Assembly (NCBI RefSeq): GCF_014842915.1
Contig: NZ_JACYXI010000001.1
Location: 593,887 to 657,886 of the forward strand
Reading direction: 5' to 3'
From: Roseibium litorale
GTDB lineage: Bacteria > Pseudomonadota > Alphaproteobacteria > Rhizobiales > Stappiaceae
Length of the DNA: 64,000 nucleotides
Below are positions 21,226 through 29,229 of this stretch, piece after piece; the stretch's first letter is position 1, and every line of letters starts with the position of its first letter. Both the position numbers and the translations under genes were made by a program. The notes below the pieces were generated by a model. That model did no database searches. It was not told where the DNA came from and saw only the letters and a program-made list of their open reading frames with translations.

Positions 21226-22239
21226 ATGCTGGAAGAGTTTGAGAAATACCCCCTCACCTACGGCCCGACGCCGATCGAGCATCTGCCGCGCCTGACGGAA
21301 GCTCTCGGCGGTGAAGTTGAAATCTACGCCAAGCGTGACGACTGCAATTCCGGTCTGGCCTTCGGCGGCAACAAGCTGCGCAAGCTTGAATACATTGTTC
21401 CGGACGCAATCAAGTCCGGCGCCGACACGCTGGTGTCCATCGGCGGTGTTCAGTCCAACCACACCCGCATGGTCGCAGCGACCGCTGCCAAGATCGGCAT
21501 GAAATGCGTTGTGGTGCAGGAAAAGTGGGTGCCCCATTACGATGCCGTCTATGACCGCGTCGGCAACATTCTCCTGACCCGTCTCATGGGCGCAGACAGC
21601 CGCCTCGTTGAAGACGGTTTCGACATCGGCATCCGCAAGAGCTGGGAAGACGCGCTTCAGTCCGTGCGCGACAAGGGCGGCAAGCCCTATGGCATTCCGG
21701 CTGGCGCTTCCGAGCACAAATACGGCGGTCTGGGTTATGTCGGCTTTGCCGAGGAAGTCCGTGAGCAGGAAGCCGAGCTCGGCTTCAAGTTCGACTACAT
21801 CGTCGTTTGCGTCGTGACCGGCTCCACCCAGGGCGGCATGATCGTGGGCTTTGCCAAGGACGGCCGCGCCGACCGCGTCATCGGCATCGATGCCTCCGGC
21901 ACCCCGGAACAGACCCGCGCCCAGGTGCGCCGCATCGTCGACAACACCGCCGAACTGGTGAAGCTCGGCCGGAAGGTGAGCGACGAGGAAATCGTCATCA
22001 ACCCGGACTACGCCTACCCGGCTTATGGCGTTCCGAGCGACGAGACCAACGACGCGATCCGACTTGCTGCCCGCACCGAAGCCATGATGACCGACCCGGT
22101 CTATGAGGGTAAGTCCATGCAGGGCATGATCGACCTGGTGAAGAAGGGCTTCTTCCCGAAGGGCTCGAAGGTCCTTTATGCGCACCTCGGCGGCGCACCG
22201 GCCCTGAACGGTTACTCCTATTACTACAAGGACGGCTAA
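21226..22239 (+). CDS. acdS: 1-aminocyclopropane-1-carboxylate deaminase
   Basis: PLP enzyme that splits ACC, the plant ethylene precursor, into ammonia and 2-oxobutyrate (cytosol, 337 residues). PLP lysine is Lys50 ([11 protein letters not shown]), and the active-site residues of characterised enzymes are present as Ser77 (GVQSNHT), Tyr293-Glu294 (VYEGKSM) and Leu321 (YAHLGG). Glu294 and Leu321 separate true ACC deaminase from the D-cysteine desulfhydrase lookalikes, so the call is specific. It points to life on or near plants, algae or their exudates. GGAG precedes ATG 21226; control is probably by the divergent AcdR. Confidence 0.96.
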   Translation: MLEEFEKYPLTYGPTPIEHLPRLTEALGGEVEIYAKRDDCNSGLAFGGNKLRKLEYIVPDAIKSGADTLVSIGGVQSNHTRMVAATAAKIGMKCVVVQEKWVPHYDAVYDRVGNILLTRLMGADSRLVEDGFDIGIRKSWEDALQSVRDKGGKPYGIPAGASEHKYGGLGYVGFAEEVREQEAELGFKFDYIVVCVVTGSTQGGMIVGFAKDGRADRVIGIDASGTPEQTRAQVRRIVDNTAELVKLGRKVSDEEIVINPDYAYPAYGVPSDETNDAIRLAARTEAMMTDPVYEGKSMQGMIDLVKKGFFPKGSKVLYAHLGGAPALNGYSYYYKDG

Positions 22240-22245
22240 CCGGTT

Positions 22246-22277
22246 GCGGGGCTGCGGACACTCCCTCCCAGCCCCGC
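22246..22277 (+). terminator. GC-rich hairpin after acdS
   Basis: Arms GCGGGGCTG (22246-22254) and CAGCCCCGC (22269-22277) directly after the acdS stop. There is no T-run, so it is either a weak terminator or an RNA-stabilising hairpin. Confidence 0.45.
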
Positions 22278-22290
22278 ACGCGCCGTCCGG

Positions 22291-22360
22291 CTTGCGGTCC
22301 GTGGTCACCCGATAATTTCAAATAGGTCCCCATCCCTATTTAGTGACCACGGACCGCAAG
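22291..22360. repeat. 70-bp perfect-armed inverted repeat between acdS and ggt
   Basis: The two 18-bp arms (22291-22308 and 22343-22360; CTTGCGGTCCGTGGTCAC and its exact complement) enclose a 34-nt middle that itself holds a 7-bp inverted repeat (AAATAGG / CCTATTT). No T-run follows. It looks like a foldback element rather than a plain terminator. Confidence 0.85.
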
Positions 22361-22479
22361 AGCTCCCCTAACTTCCTGCCCTCTTTTCAAGATTCAGTCT
22401 TTGCCTTGCCGCTGAGAGCCGCTACGCTCGGGACGGGATGACCGCCCGATCACCACCTCAGATGGAGAACCGCGAAGCA

Positions 22480-24285
22480 ATGTCTGTCCGCACTCTTTCC
22501 TTGAAGCTTGCCCTTCTGGCCAGTCTGGCCGCCTTTCCGGCCTACGCACAGCAAGCAGCAGATACGGTCGCTCCGGAAACAGCCTCCCAGACGAGCGCCT
22601 TTGAAGGCCTTAGCGATGCGGCCAAGGCAGCGCTTGCTCTCAAGGAACAGGGAAAACCTGTTTCCGCCAAGCACTGGATGATCGCCGCTGCCAATCCGCT
22701 GGCAACAGAAGCCGGTGCGAAGATTCTGCGCGCCGGAGGCAGTGCAGCCGACGCCATGGTCGCCGTGCAGACCGTGCTTGGCCTTGTCGAGCCCCAATCC
22801 TCCGGCCTTGGCGGCGGGGCCTTCCTGGTCTGGTACGATGCAGCCTCCGGCAAACTGACCACGCTGGACGCCCGCGAAACCGCTCCCATGGCCACAACGC
22901 CAAGGCTTTTCCAGACAGAGGAAGGCGAGCCGCTCAAATTCTACGACGCAGTGGTCGGTGGGCGTTCGGTCGGAACGCCCGGAACGCCTATGCTGCTGGA
23001 AGAAGCCCACAAGCGCTGGGGCAAGCTGGAATGGCCGGGCCTGTTCTCCGAGGCCATTTCGCTGGCCGAAGGCGGCTTCAAGGTCTCACCGCGCCTGGCG
23101 TCGCTGGTTGCGGGAGAGCCAGAAGACCGCCTCGCCCGGTTCGATGCCACAAAAGCCTATTTCTATCCGGGTGGCACGCCCCTGCAGGCGGGAGCCCTTC
23201 TGAAGAACCCGGACTACGCCGAAACCCTCAAGGCTCTCGCCAAGGACGGAGCCAAGGCCTTCTATCAGGGCGATATCGCCAAGGATATCGTAAAGACCGT
23301 TCAGTCGGCAGCGGGCAACCCGGGCGTTCTGTCCCAGGCCGATTTCGATTTCTATCAGGTGAAGGAACGCAAGCCCGCCTGTGCGGAATACCGTGGCTAT
23401 GAAGTCTGCGGCATGGGACCACCCTCCTCGGGCGCGCTCACCGTCGGCCAGATCCTCGGCATGCTGGAGCCTTACGACCTTGCCAGCCTCGGCCCGGCAA
23501 GCGCGGACAGCTGGCGGCTGATTGGCGATGCGTCCCGTCTCGCCTTCGCAGACCGTGGCCGCTACATGGCCGATAGTGACTTTGTGCCCATGCCCACCAA
23601 GGGCCTGCTCGATCCGGCCTATCTCAAGTCCCGAGCCAATCTCCTGAGCGGCGACGATTCTCTGCCGGAAGTCAGCGCTGGCAACCCGCCCTGGGACCAT
23701 GCGCAGCTCTACGCAGACGATATGGCCATTGAGCTGCCATCAACCTCTCACATCTCGATCGTTGATGGCGAAGGCAACGCTCTTTCGATGACCACCACCA
23801 TCGAGAACGGCTTCGGCTCCCGCCTGTTCGTGCGCGGTTTCCTGCTCAACAACGAGCTGACGGACTTCTCGTTCAAGACCCAGGAAGATGGCGTTCCGAT
23901 TGCCAACCGGGTCGAGCCGGGCAAGCGCCCCCGCTCCTCCATGTCACCGACAATCGTACTGAAGGACGGCAAGCCGGCTCTCGTGGTTGGCAGCCCCGGC
24001 GGCAGCCAGATCATCGGTTACGTGGCGCAGGCCTTGATCGCCCACCTGGACTGGGGGCTTGATGTGCAGGAGGCCGTTTCCCAGCCGCACCTGATCAACC
24101 GCTTCGGCACCTACGACATTGAGGAAGGCACCGCTGCCACAGACCTTGCAGCTCCGCTGGAGGCGATGGGCTTCAAGGTCAAGGCCAGCACCATGACTTC
24201 GGGACTTCAGGCCATTGCGATTGGGCCGGATGGTCTGGAAGGCGGTGCCGACCCGCGCCGCGAGGGAATCGCCATCGGCGAGTAA
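22480..24285 (+). CDS. ggt: Gamma-glutamyltransferase
   Basis: Periplasmic Ntn-hydrolase precursor that cuts itself into large and small subunits and removes the gamma-glutamyl group of glutathione and related peptides. From ATG 22480 the product has about 601 residues and starts with a Sec signal ending AFPAYA-QQ. The self-processing and catalytic threonine is the first residue of TSHISIVD. Further family marks are SGLGGGAFLVWYD, LLNNELTDFSF and the oxyanion loop GSPGGSQI. An upstream in-frame ATG (22438) is less likely because it would bury the signal peptide. A hairpin follows the stop. Confidence 0.94.
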   Translation: MSVRTLSLKLALLASLAAFPAYAQQAADTVAPETASQTSAFEGLSDAAKAALALKEQGKPVSAKHWMIAAANPLATEAGAKILRAGGSAADAMVAVQTVLGLVEPQSSGLGGGAFLVWYDAASGKLTTLDARETAPMATTPRLFQTEEGEPLKFYDAVVGGRSVGTPGTPMLLEEAHKRWGKLEWPGLFSEAISLAEGGFKVSPRLASLVAGEPEDRLARFDATKAYFYPGGTPLQAGALLKNPDYAETLKALAKDGAKAFYQGDIAKDIVKTVQSAAGNPGVLSQADFDFYQVKERKPACAEYRGYEVCGMGPPSSGALTVGQILGMLEPYDLASLGPASADSWRLIGDASRLAFADRGRYMADSDFVPMPTKGLLDPAYLKSRANLLSGDDSLPEVSAGNPPWDHAQLYADDMAIELPSTSHISIVDGEGNALSMTTTIENGFGSRLFVRGFLLNNELTDFSFKTQEDGVPIANRVEPGKRPRSSMSPTIVLKDGKPALVVGSPGGSQIIGYVAQALIAHLDWGLDVQEAVSQPHLINRFGTYDIEEGTAATDLAAPLEAMGFKVKASTMTSGLQAIAIGPDGLEGGADPRREGIAIGE

Positions 24286-24311
24286 CCTCTTCTGAACAGA
24301 ATGGAAAAACA

Positions 24312-24339
24312 GGGTCCCTGGCTTCACCGCAAGGGACCC
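24312..24339 (+). terminator. Possible terminator after ggt
   Basis: Arms GGGTCCCT (24312-24319) and AGGGACCC (24332-24339) 26 bp after the ggt stop, with little T-run. Confidence 0.4.
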
Positions 24340-24476
24340 ATTGTCATCTGGAACCCGCCAAAACGGTTGCATCCCGAATTTCTGTCCTCTAAAAGAAGTC
24401 CCGGTAACTCTTCGCTCATGTCTTTTTGCCAGCCTTGGCACATTGATGAGCATCCGCAAAAGGCCCTGAAACACCG

Positions 24477-24575
24477 ATGATCGCGCCGCGCGACACCTCC
24501 GGTTCTTTCAACGACGCGCAGCTTTCGCGCGGCGGCCTTCTTCTTGCTGACCTTCTTCTGCTTAGCTGCCCCTGA
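24477..24575 (+). CDS. leuL: leuA leader peptide, leucine-rich
   Basis: A 32-residue ORF that ends 143 bp before leuA and carries seven leucines within nine residues near its end (residues 21-29, LLLADLLLL), then SCP and stop. A run of regulatory-amino-acid codons just before the stop, directly upstream of the matching biosynthetic gene, is the hallmark of ribosome-mediated attenuation. Leader peptides before leuA have been proposed in alphaproteobacteria. I see no classic T-run terminator between leader and leuA, so the switch may act through other structures or on translation initiation. The ribosome-binding site is weak. The symbol leuL is by analogy. Confidence 0.72.
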   Translation: MIAPRDTSGSFNDAQLSRGGLLLADLLLLSCP

Positions 24576-24718
24576 GCGCTGGCTGATCCGTATCTTGCGG
24601 ACGGGCACTTAGGGGAGATAAAGAAAAGCCACCAGTTCAAGACACTGATCGGACAGAGGCTTCCCGGGCCTGCAACAGACACCGCCCTGCCCGCCGATCC
24701 ACCGGAAGGAAACACCCC

Positions 24719-26284
24719 ATGACCGCAGCTCAGAACGGCAGCGAAAAAGACAAGGTCTTCATCTTCGACACCACCTTGCGCGACGGCGAACAGTCGCCCG
24801 GCGCTTCCATGACCCTCGAAGAAAAGCTGCAGATTGCGGAAATCCTCGACGACATGGGCGTCGATATCATCGAAGCCGGTTTCCCGATCGCCTCCAACGG
24901 TGACTTTGAAGCCGTGGCCGAAATCGCCAAGAACGCCAAGCGCTCTGTCATCGCAGGTCTGGCCCGCGCGATCCACGCCGACATCGACCGTTGCGGTGAA
25001 GCCGTGAAGCATGCCGGCCGCGGCCGCATACACACCTTCGTCTCCACCTCGCCGATCCATCTGAAGTATCAGATGAACAAGACCGAAGAGCAGGTGCTCG
25101 ACATCATCACCGACACGGTCACCCGCGCCCGCAACCTGATCGACGACATTGAATGGTCGGCCATGGACGCGACCCGCACGCCGATCGACTATCTCTGCCG
25201 CACGGTAGAGGCCGCTATTGCGGCAGGCGCGACAACCATCAACCTGCCGGACACCGTCGGCTACGCCACCCCGGACGAGTACAAGCAGATGTTCATGGAC
25301 ATCCGCAACCGGGTTCCGAATGCCGACAAGGCGGTCTTCTCCGTTCACTGCCATGATGACCTGGGGCTGGCAGTTGCCAACTCGCTGGCAGGCGTTGCCG
25401 GCGGCGCGCGCCAGATCGAATGCACCATCAACGGTCTTGGTGAGCGCGCAGGCAACGCGGCGCTGGAAGAAATCGTCATGGCGATCCGCACCCGCGGCGA
25501 CGTTCTGCCTTATGCCTGTGGTGTCGACCCGAAGTTCATGACCCGCGCGTCCAAGCTGGTCGCCGGTGCTTCCGGTTTCGCGGTTCAGTACAACAAGGCC
25601 ATCGTCGGCAAGAACGCTTTTGCCCACGAGAGCGGCATCCATCAGGATGGCATGCTGAAGAACGCCGAAACTTACGAAATCATGCGTCCGGAAGACGTTG
25701 GGGTCCGCGCGACCTCCCTGGTTATGGGCAAGCATTCCGGCCGCCATGCGTTCAAGGACAAGCTGAAGGAATTGGGCTACGAACTGGGCGACAACGCCCT
25801 GCAGGAAGCCTTCCGCCGGTTCAAGGATCTGGCCGACCGCAAGAAGCACGTCTATGACGAAGACATCGAAGCGCTGGTGGAAGACGAAATCTCCATCGCC
25901 AGCGATCAGACCCGCGTCATCGCCCTGACGGTGATTGCCGGTACGGGCGGCCCGCAGAAGGCAATCCTGACCATGGATGTCGGTGGCCAGCACATCACCA
26001 AGGAAGCCACCGGCGACGGCCCGGTGGATGCCACCTTCAACGCCATCAAGTCCATCGTGCCCCACGACGCGAAGCTGTCGCTCTATCAGGTGCACGCCGT
26101 GACCGAAGGCACCGACGCACAGGCAGAAGTCTCCGTCCGTCTGGAAGCTGGCGGCCGCATTTCCACCGGCAAGGGCGCCGATACAGATACGCTCGTGGCC
26201 TCCGCCCGGGCCTATGTCTCCGCCCTCAACAAGCTGAACCTGCGCCAGCAGGGCTCCAATCCGGGCGCGCTCCAGGCTGTCTGA
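24719..26284 (+). CDS. leuA: 2-isopropylmalate synthase
   Basis: First committed step of leucine synthesis: 2-oxoisovalerate plus acetyl-CoA to 2-isopropylmalate (cytosol, 521 residues). The N-terminal TIM barrel begins [16 protein letters not shown] (metal Asp and catalytic Arg), with the metal histidines in [17 protein letters not shown] and the conserved [13 protein letters not shown]. The subdomain HESGIHQDG is present. The C-terminal domain from about residue 390 is the leucine-binding feedback domain. GGAAGGAAAC precedes ATG 24719. A leucine-rich leader peptide lies upstream and a strong terminator follows. Confidence 0.97.
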   Translation: MTAAQNGSEKDKVFIFDTTLRDGEQSPGASMTLEEKLQIAEILDDMGVDIIEAGFPIASNGDFEAVAEIAKNAKRSVIAGLARAIHADIDRCGEAVKHAGRGRIHTFVSTSPIHLKYQMNKTEEQVLDIITDTVTRARNLIDDIEWSAMDATRTPIDYLCRTVEAAIAAGATTINLPDTVGYATPDEYKQMFMDIRNRVPNADKAVFSVHCHDDLGLAVANSLAGVAGGARQIECTINGLGERAGNAALEEIVMAIRTRGDVLPYACGVDPKFMTRASKLVAGASGFAVQYNKAIVGKNAFAHESGIHQDGMLKNAETYEIMRPEDVGVRATSLVMGKHSGRHAFKDKLKELGYELGDNALQEAFRRFKDLADRKKHVYDEDIEALVEDEISIASDQTRVIALTVIAGTGGPQKAILTMDVGGQHITKEATGDGPVDATFNAIKSIVPHDAKLSLYQVHAVTEGTDAQAEVSVRLEAGGRISTGKGADTDTLVASARAYVSALNKLNLRQQGSNPGALQAV

Positions 26285-26310
26285 GGACAGTGGCAAGGTC
26301 AGAACAGCGA

Positions 26311-26334
26311 AAGGGCGCCCCGGCGCCCTTTTTT
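26311..26334 (+). terminator. Rho-independent terminator of leuA
   Basis: AAGGGCGC (26311-26318) and GCGCCCTT pair around a short loop and are followed by a run of six T residues. Confidence 0.9.
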
Positions 26335-26373
26335 GTAGTCCAAGCTCTGACGGACTGCGGCCACTCCGGCCTT

Positions 26374-27015
26374 TCAGGCACTCATCATCACGTAGCTGCG
26401 CATGGAGGGGCTGAGGAGCTGGAAAAGATCACAGGGACGGCCATCGATCCGGCTGCTTTCCCGGTAGCTGAAGCCCAGGCGCGTCACCACCTCACGGCCA
26501 GCCTTGTCGTCTGTTCTGAGGCTTGCGACCAGGTGAGAGAAATAGGTGTTCTCGAAGAACCACTCTGTCAAATCCTGACAGATGTCCCGTGCAATCGTGG
26601 GATAAAGAGACAAAGCCGCGCGGGAAAAGCTGTAGCTCAGGCCAATTTCAGAGGTCTCTTCAATCGGCACGAAACCTGCCCAGCCAAGAAAGCCATTGCC
26701 GGTCCGGATGAGAGCTGCCGCGTTCTCGGCAGCTTGCCCTTCAGCCATATCCAGGCGGGACGCCCCAGAGGGATAAGCCTCCCGGAAGCGCTGCTGGCGT
26801 GAAAGGACCTTGAACGTGCTGAACCCATGCCTGGCCTGGTTCTCCAACGTGCGGGACAACCACATTCCGGCTTGCTGCTCATCCCAGGCGCGTTCGTTCC
26901 CTGTGAGAAAACGATGCACTTCCGGATCTGAGTGATGATCAAGAATGAGTGGGAGATCTTCCTCCGAAAACGGCTGAAGACTGATACCTCCCCGCACCAG
27001 AACGGTATCGTTCAT
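26374..27015 (-). CDS. GNAT family N-acetyltransferase (RimJ/RimL-like)
   Basis: 213-residue protein with the overall pattern of RimJ/RimL-type acetyltransferases: LQPFSEEDLPLILDHHSDPEV at the start (split here: LQPFSEEDLPLIL, DHHSDPEV), GFLGWAGFVPIEETSEIGLSY as central strand, and a C-terminal NTYFSHLVASLRTDDKAGREV / RLGFSYRESS. The latter is the usual N..S..V..KlGF arrangement. The substrate is unknown. A strong GGGAGG site precedes ATG 27015. It stands alone; the following 282-bp gap up to miaA (27016-27297) shows nothing I can name. Confidence 0.8.
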   Translation of the reverse strand: MNDTVLVRGGISLQPFSEEDLPLILDHHSDPEVHRFLTGNERAWDEQQAGMWLSRTLENQARHGFSTFKVLSRQQRFREAYPSGASRLDMAEGQAAENAAALIRTGNGFLGWAGFVPIEETSEIGLSYSFSRAALSLYPTIARDICQDLTEWFFENTYFSHLVASLRTDDKAGREVVTRLGFSYRESSRIDGRPCDLFQLLSPSMRSYVMMSA

Positions 27016-27297
27016 GGATTGCCTCCCTTAGACCTCGGGCATCCTGCACATCTGATTTGCGGCACTGCCCGTTTCGCGGCTCCGGCAACTTTGATTGCCC
27101 GGAACACGCTGCTATCGCGTCATGGCCTCCTCCTGCCACGGGACTGGTCTAACCCATGATTGTGAAAACTCAAAGGCAAGCCGGAGAAGAAACTCGAAGT
27201 TTTCCAAAATTGCACGTTATTTCAGCAACTTGCTCGCACTTGCGAGGGTGCGCCGCACAATTTCAGGACAATACCGAAGGTTGCAGACGCCTAATCT

Positions 27298-28248
27298 TCA
27301 GCCGAGCATGTCCGCCAGCGCGGAGGCGCTGAACCCGGAAGGATCAAGGCGCATCCAGCCGCCCATCTGATTGCGGAACCATGTTTCTTGCCGCTTGGCA
27401 TATTGCCGTGTGGCGACGGTCAGACGCCGCTCCGCCTCCTTTGCGTCAATCGATCCCGCCAGGAGTTCCGCAACTTCCTTGACGCCAATGGCACGCATGG
27501 CGGGCAGAGTGTCAGGCAATCCCAAGGCAAGAAGATTTTCCACTTCATGGATCCCCTCACGTTGCAGCATGAGGGCCGCTCTTCGGGCGATCCTCTCATG
27601 CAGCCAGGCGCGGGGCGGCGCTAGCACAAGCCGCAGACAGTCCTCCGCCTTCAGCAGGGGCGCGCCCTGCGCTTCGGCCTGCCAGTCGGCCAAGGTCCTG
27701 CCTGTTGACCGCACCACCTCCAGAGCTCTGGTCAGGCGCTGGAGATCCTGAAGACCCTCTGCAGCGGCTTCATCCAGAGGCGCAAGCGCTGCACGCACCG
27801 CCTCCAGCCCTCCTTCTGCGGCGAGCGTCCGGCAGCTTTCACGCACCTTGGGATCAATTTCGGGAAGCTCGGCAAAGCCTTCCGTCAGCGCCTTGAAATA
27901 GAGCCCAGTTCCGCCGGTCAGAATGGGAAGGCGGCCCTCTCCCCACGTCCGCTCCAGCTCACCCGCCATCATCCGCAGCCAGGCCCCGGTGGAGAAAGCC
28001 TCGGAGGACGGCAGGACACCGTAAAGCCGGTGAGGCGCCATGGCCTCTTCCCCGGCAGATGGACGGGCCGTGACGATGGTCAGTTCCCGGTAAAGCTGCA
28101 TGGAATCGGCGTTGATCACGGTACCATTCCAGCGCCGCGCCAGCTCTATCGCCAATGCAGACTTGCCGCTGGCCGTCGGCCCCGCTATCAGAACGGCGCG
28201 GTACCGTCGCGCGGACGGTGCCTTCTGTTCAATCAAGGTCGCGCCCAT
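27298..28248 (-). CDS. miaA: tRNA dimethylallyltransferase
   Basis: Adds the isopentenyl group to A37 of tRNAs that read codons starting with U (cytosol). From ATG 28248 the product has 316 residues, the usual size. The P-loop is GPTASGKS (23-30), followed by the substrate-binding NADSMQLYREL and the conserved LTGGTGLYFKAL; the C-terminus shows TRQYAKRQETWFRN. The frame is open far upstream (to 28905) but that part is antisense to serB and resembles nothing. The start codon overlaps the divergent serB start inside a single CATG. Confidence 0.96.
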   Translation of the reverse strand: MGATLIEQKAPSARRYRAVLIAGPTASGKSALAIELARRWNGTVINADSMQLYRELTIVTARPSAGEEAMAPHRLYGVLPSSEAFSTGAWLRMMAGELERTWGEGRLPILTGGTGLYFKALTEGFAELPEIDPKVRESCRTLAAEGGLEAVRAALAPLDEAAAEGLQDLQRLTRALEVVRSTGRTLADWQAEAQGAPLLKAEDCLRLVLAPPRAWLHERIARRAALMLQREGIHEVENLLALGLPDTLPAMRAIGVKEVAELLAGSIDAKEAERRLTVATRQYAKRQETWFRNQMGGWMRLDPSGFSASALADMLG

Positions 28249-29137
28249 GTCCCTCATCGCCACATTTGTTTCCAATCCACTGCGCCCAGCCGTCGATGAC
28301 GCTCTTCTGGCCGGCGCACGGGACATTCTTGCCGCCACTTCCAGCCCGGTCATCCTGAACCCAGGCATCGCGGCAGACATCGCCTTTGACGGGGCAGATG
28401 CGCAAGAGGCTGAGACCAGGCTCCGTGCGTTTCTGGACGGCAAACCTGTGGATGTCTTTGTGCAGTCCAATGAGGGCAGGCGCAAGCGCCTGCTGATCGC
28501 GGACATGGATTCCACCATGATCGGCCAGGAATGCATCGACGAGCTGGCCGCAGAACTGGGGCTCAAGAACCACATCGCGGCCATCACCGAACGGGCCATG
28601 CGCGGCGAGATCGAATTTGAACCAGCGTTGCGTGAGCGCGTCGGCCTGCTGAAAGGCCTTCCGGTGGAGGCCATTGGCAAGGTGCTGGCCACCCGTATTT
28701 CCCTCATGCCCGGGGCTAAGGAACTGGTCCGCACCATGAAGGCCAATGGTGCATATTGCGCGCTGGTTTCGGGTGGCTTCACCCATTTCACCTCGGAAAT
28801 CGCCCGGCAGATCGGCTTTGACGAAGACCAGGCAAACACACTTCTGGAAGACGCAGGCGCGCTCTCCGGCCTCGTCGGTGAACCGATCCTCGGCCGCGAA
28901 GCCAAGCGTCAGCGGCTGGAAAAACTGGTTGCCGAAAAGGGCCTGAACTTCTCCGAAACGCTCGCCGTTGGCGACGGCGCCAACGATCTGGCCATGATCG
29001 GCCGTGCGGGTCTGGGTGTTGCCTATCACGCCAAGCCCGCCGTGGCCGAGGCAGCCGACGCCCGCGTCAACCATGGCGACCTGACCACCCTGCTCTATTT
29101 CCAGGGCTATGCTGCCAGCGAATTTGCGCAGGTCTGA
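28247..29137 (+). CDS. serB: Phosphoserine phosphatase
   Basis: Last step of serine synthesis, hydrolysis of phosphoserine (HAD superfamily, cytosol). 296 residues with an N-terminal ACT-like extension to about residue 75, then the HAD motif DMDST (Asp86, Asp88), motif II within LVSGGFTHFT, and motif III GDGANDLAMI. ATG 28247 was chosen over an upstream in-frame ATG at 28100, which would add residues antisense to miaA. Its start codon shares the CATG with divergent miaA. A bidirectional terminator separates it from degP. It completes, with serA, two of the three serine-pathway genes in the window. Confidence 0.96.
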   Translation: MSLIATFVSNPLRPAVDDALLAGARDILAATSSPVILNPGIAADIAFDGADAQEAETRLRAFLDGKPVDVFVQSNEGRRKRLLIADMDSTMIGQECIDELAAELGLKNHIAAITERAMRGEIEFEPALRERVGLLKGLPVEAIGKVLATRISLMPGAKELVRTMKANGAYCALVSGGFTHFTSEIARQIGFDEDQANTLLEDAGALSGLVGEPILGREAKRQRLEKLVAEKGLNFSETLAVGDGANDLAMIGRAGLGVAYHAKPAVAEAADARVNHGDLTTLLYFQGYAASEFAQV

Positions 29138-29173
29138 CCTGCCGCTTTCAGTCTCTCTCTCTTTGCCACTGAC

Positions 29174-29204
29174 AAAAAGGCCGCCCCGGAGGCGGCCTTT
29201 TCCA
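29174..29204. terminator. Bidirectional terminator between serB and degP
   Basis: Arms AAAAGGCCGCC (29175-29185) and GGCGGCCTTTT (29191-29201) give A-run and T-run on both sides, between two convergent stop codons. Confidence 0.9.
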
Positions 29205-29229
29205 TATGCGTTGAGCAAGCCTTGAAAGT

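Noticed and set aside
24324..24608. Minus-strand ORF of 94 residues with a Lys/Arg-rich start
   Set aside because: It begins with GTG, is antisense to the leuA leader region, and its basic start is simply the complement of the leader's leucine codons (CTT/CTG read as AAG/CAG).
24416..26296. Minus-strand ORF of 626 residues
   Set aside because: It is the complement of leuA; its Gly/Val/Asp/His-rich composition is that of an antisense frame.
27016..27297. Gap between a GNAT gene and miaA checked for small genes or RNAs
   Set aside because: No ORF with a fitting start or composition, no strong hairpin and no tRNA-like fold was found.
28249..28905. Long N-terminal extension of miaA
   Set aside because: It is antisense to serB, shows no homology, and the P-loop lies at the normal distance from the ATG at 28248.
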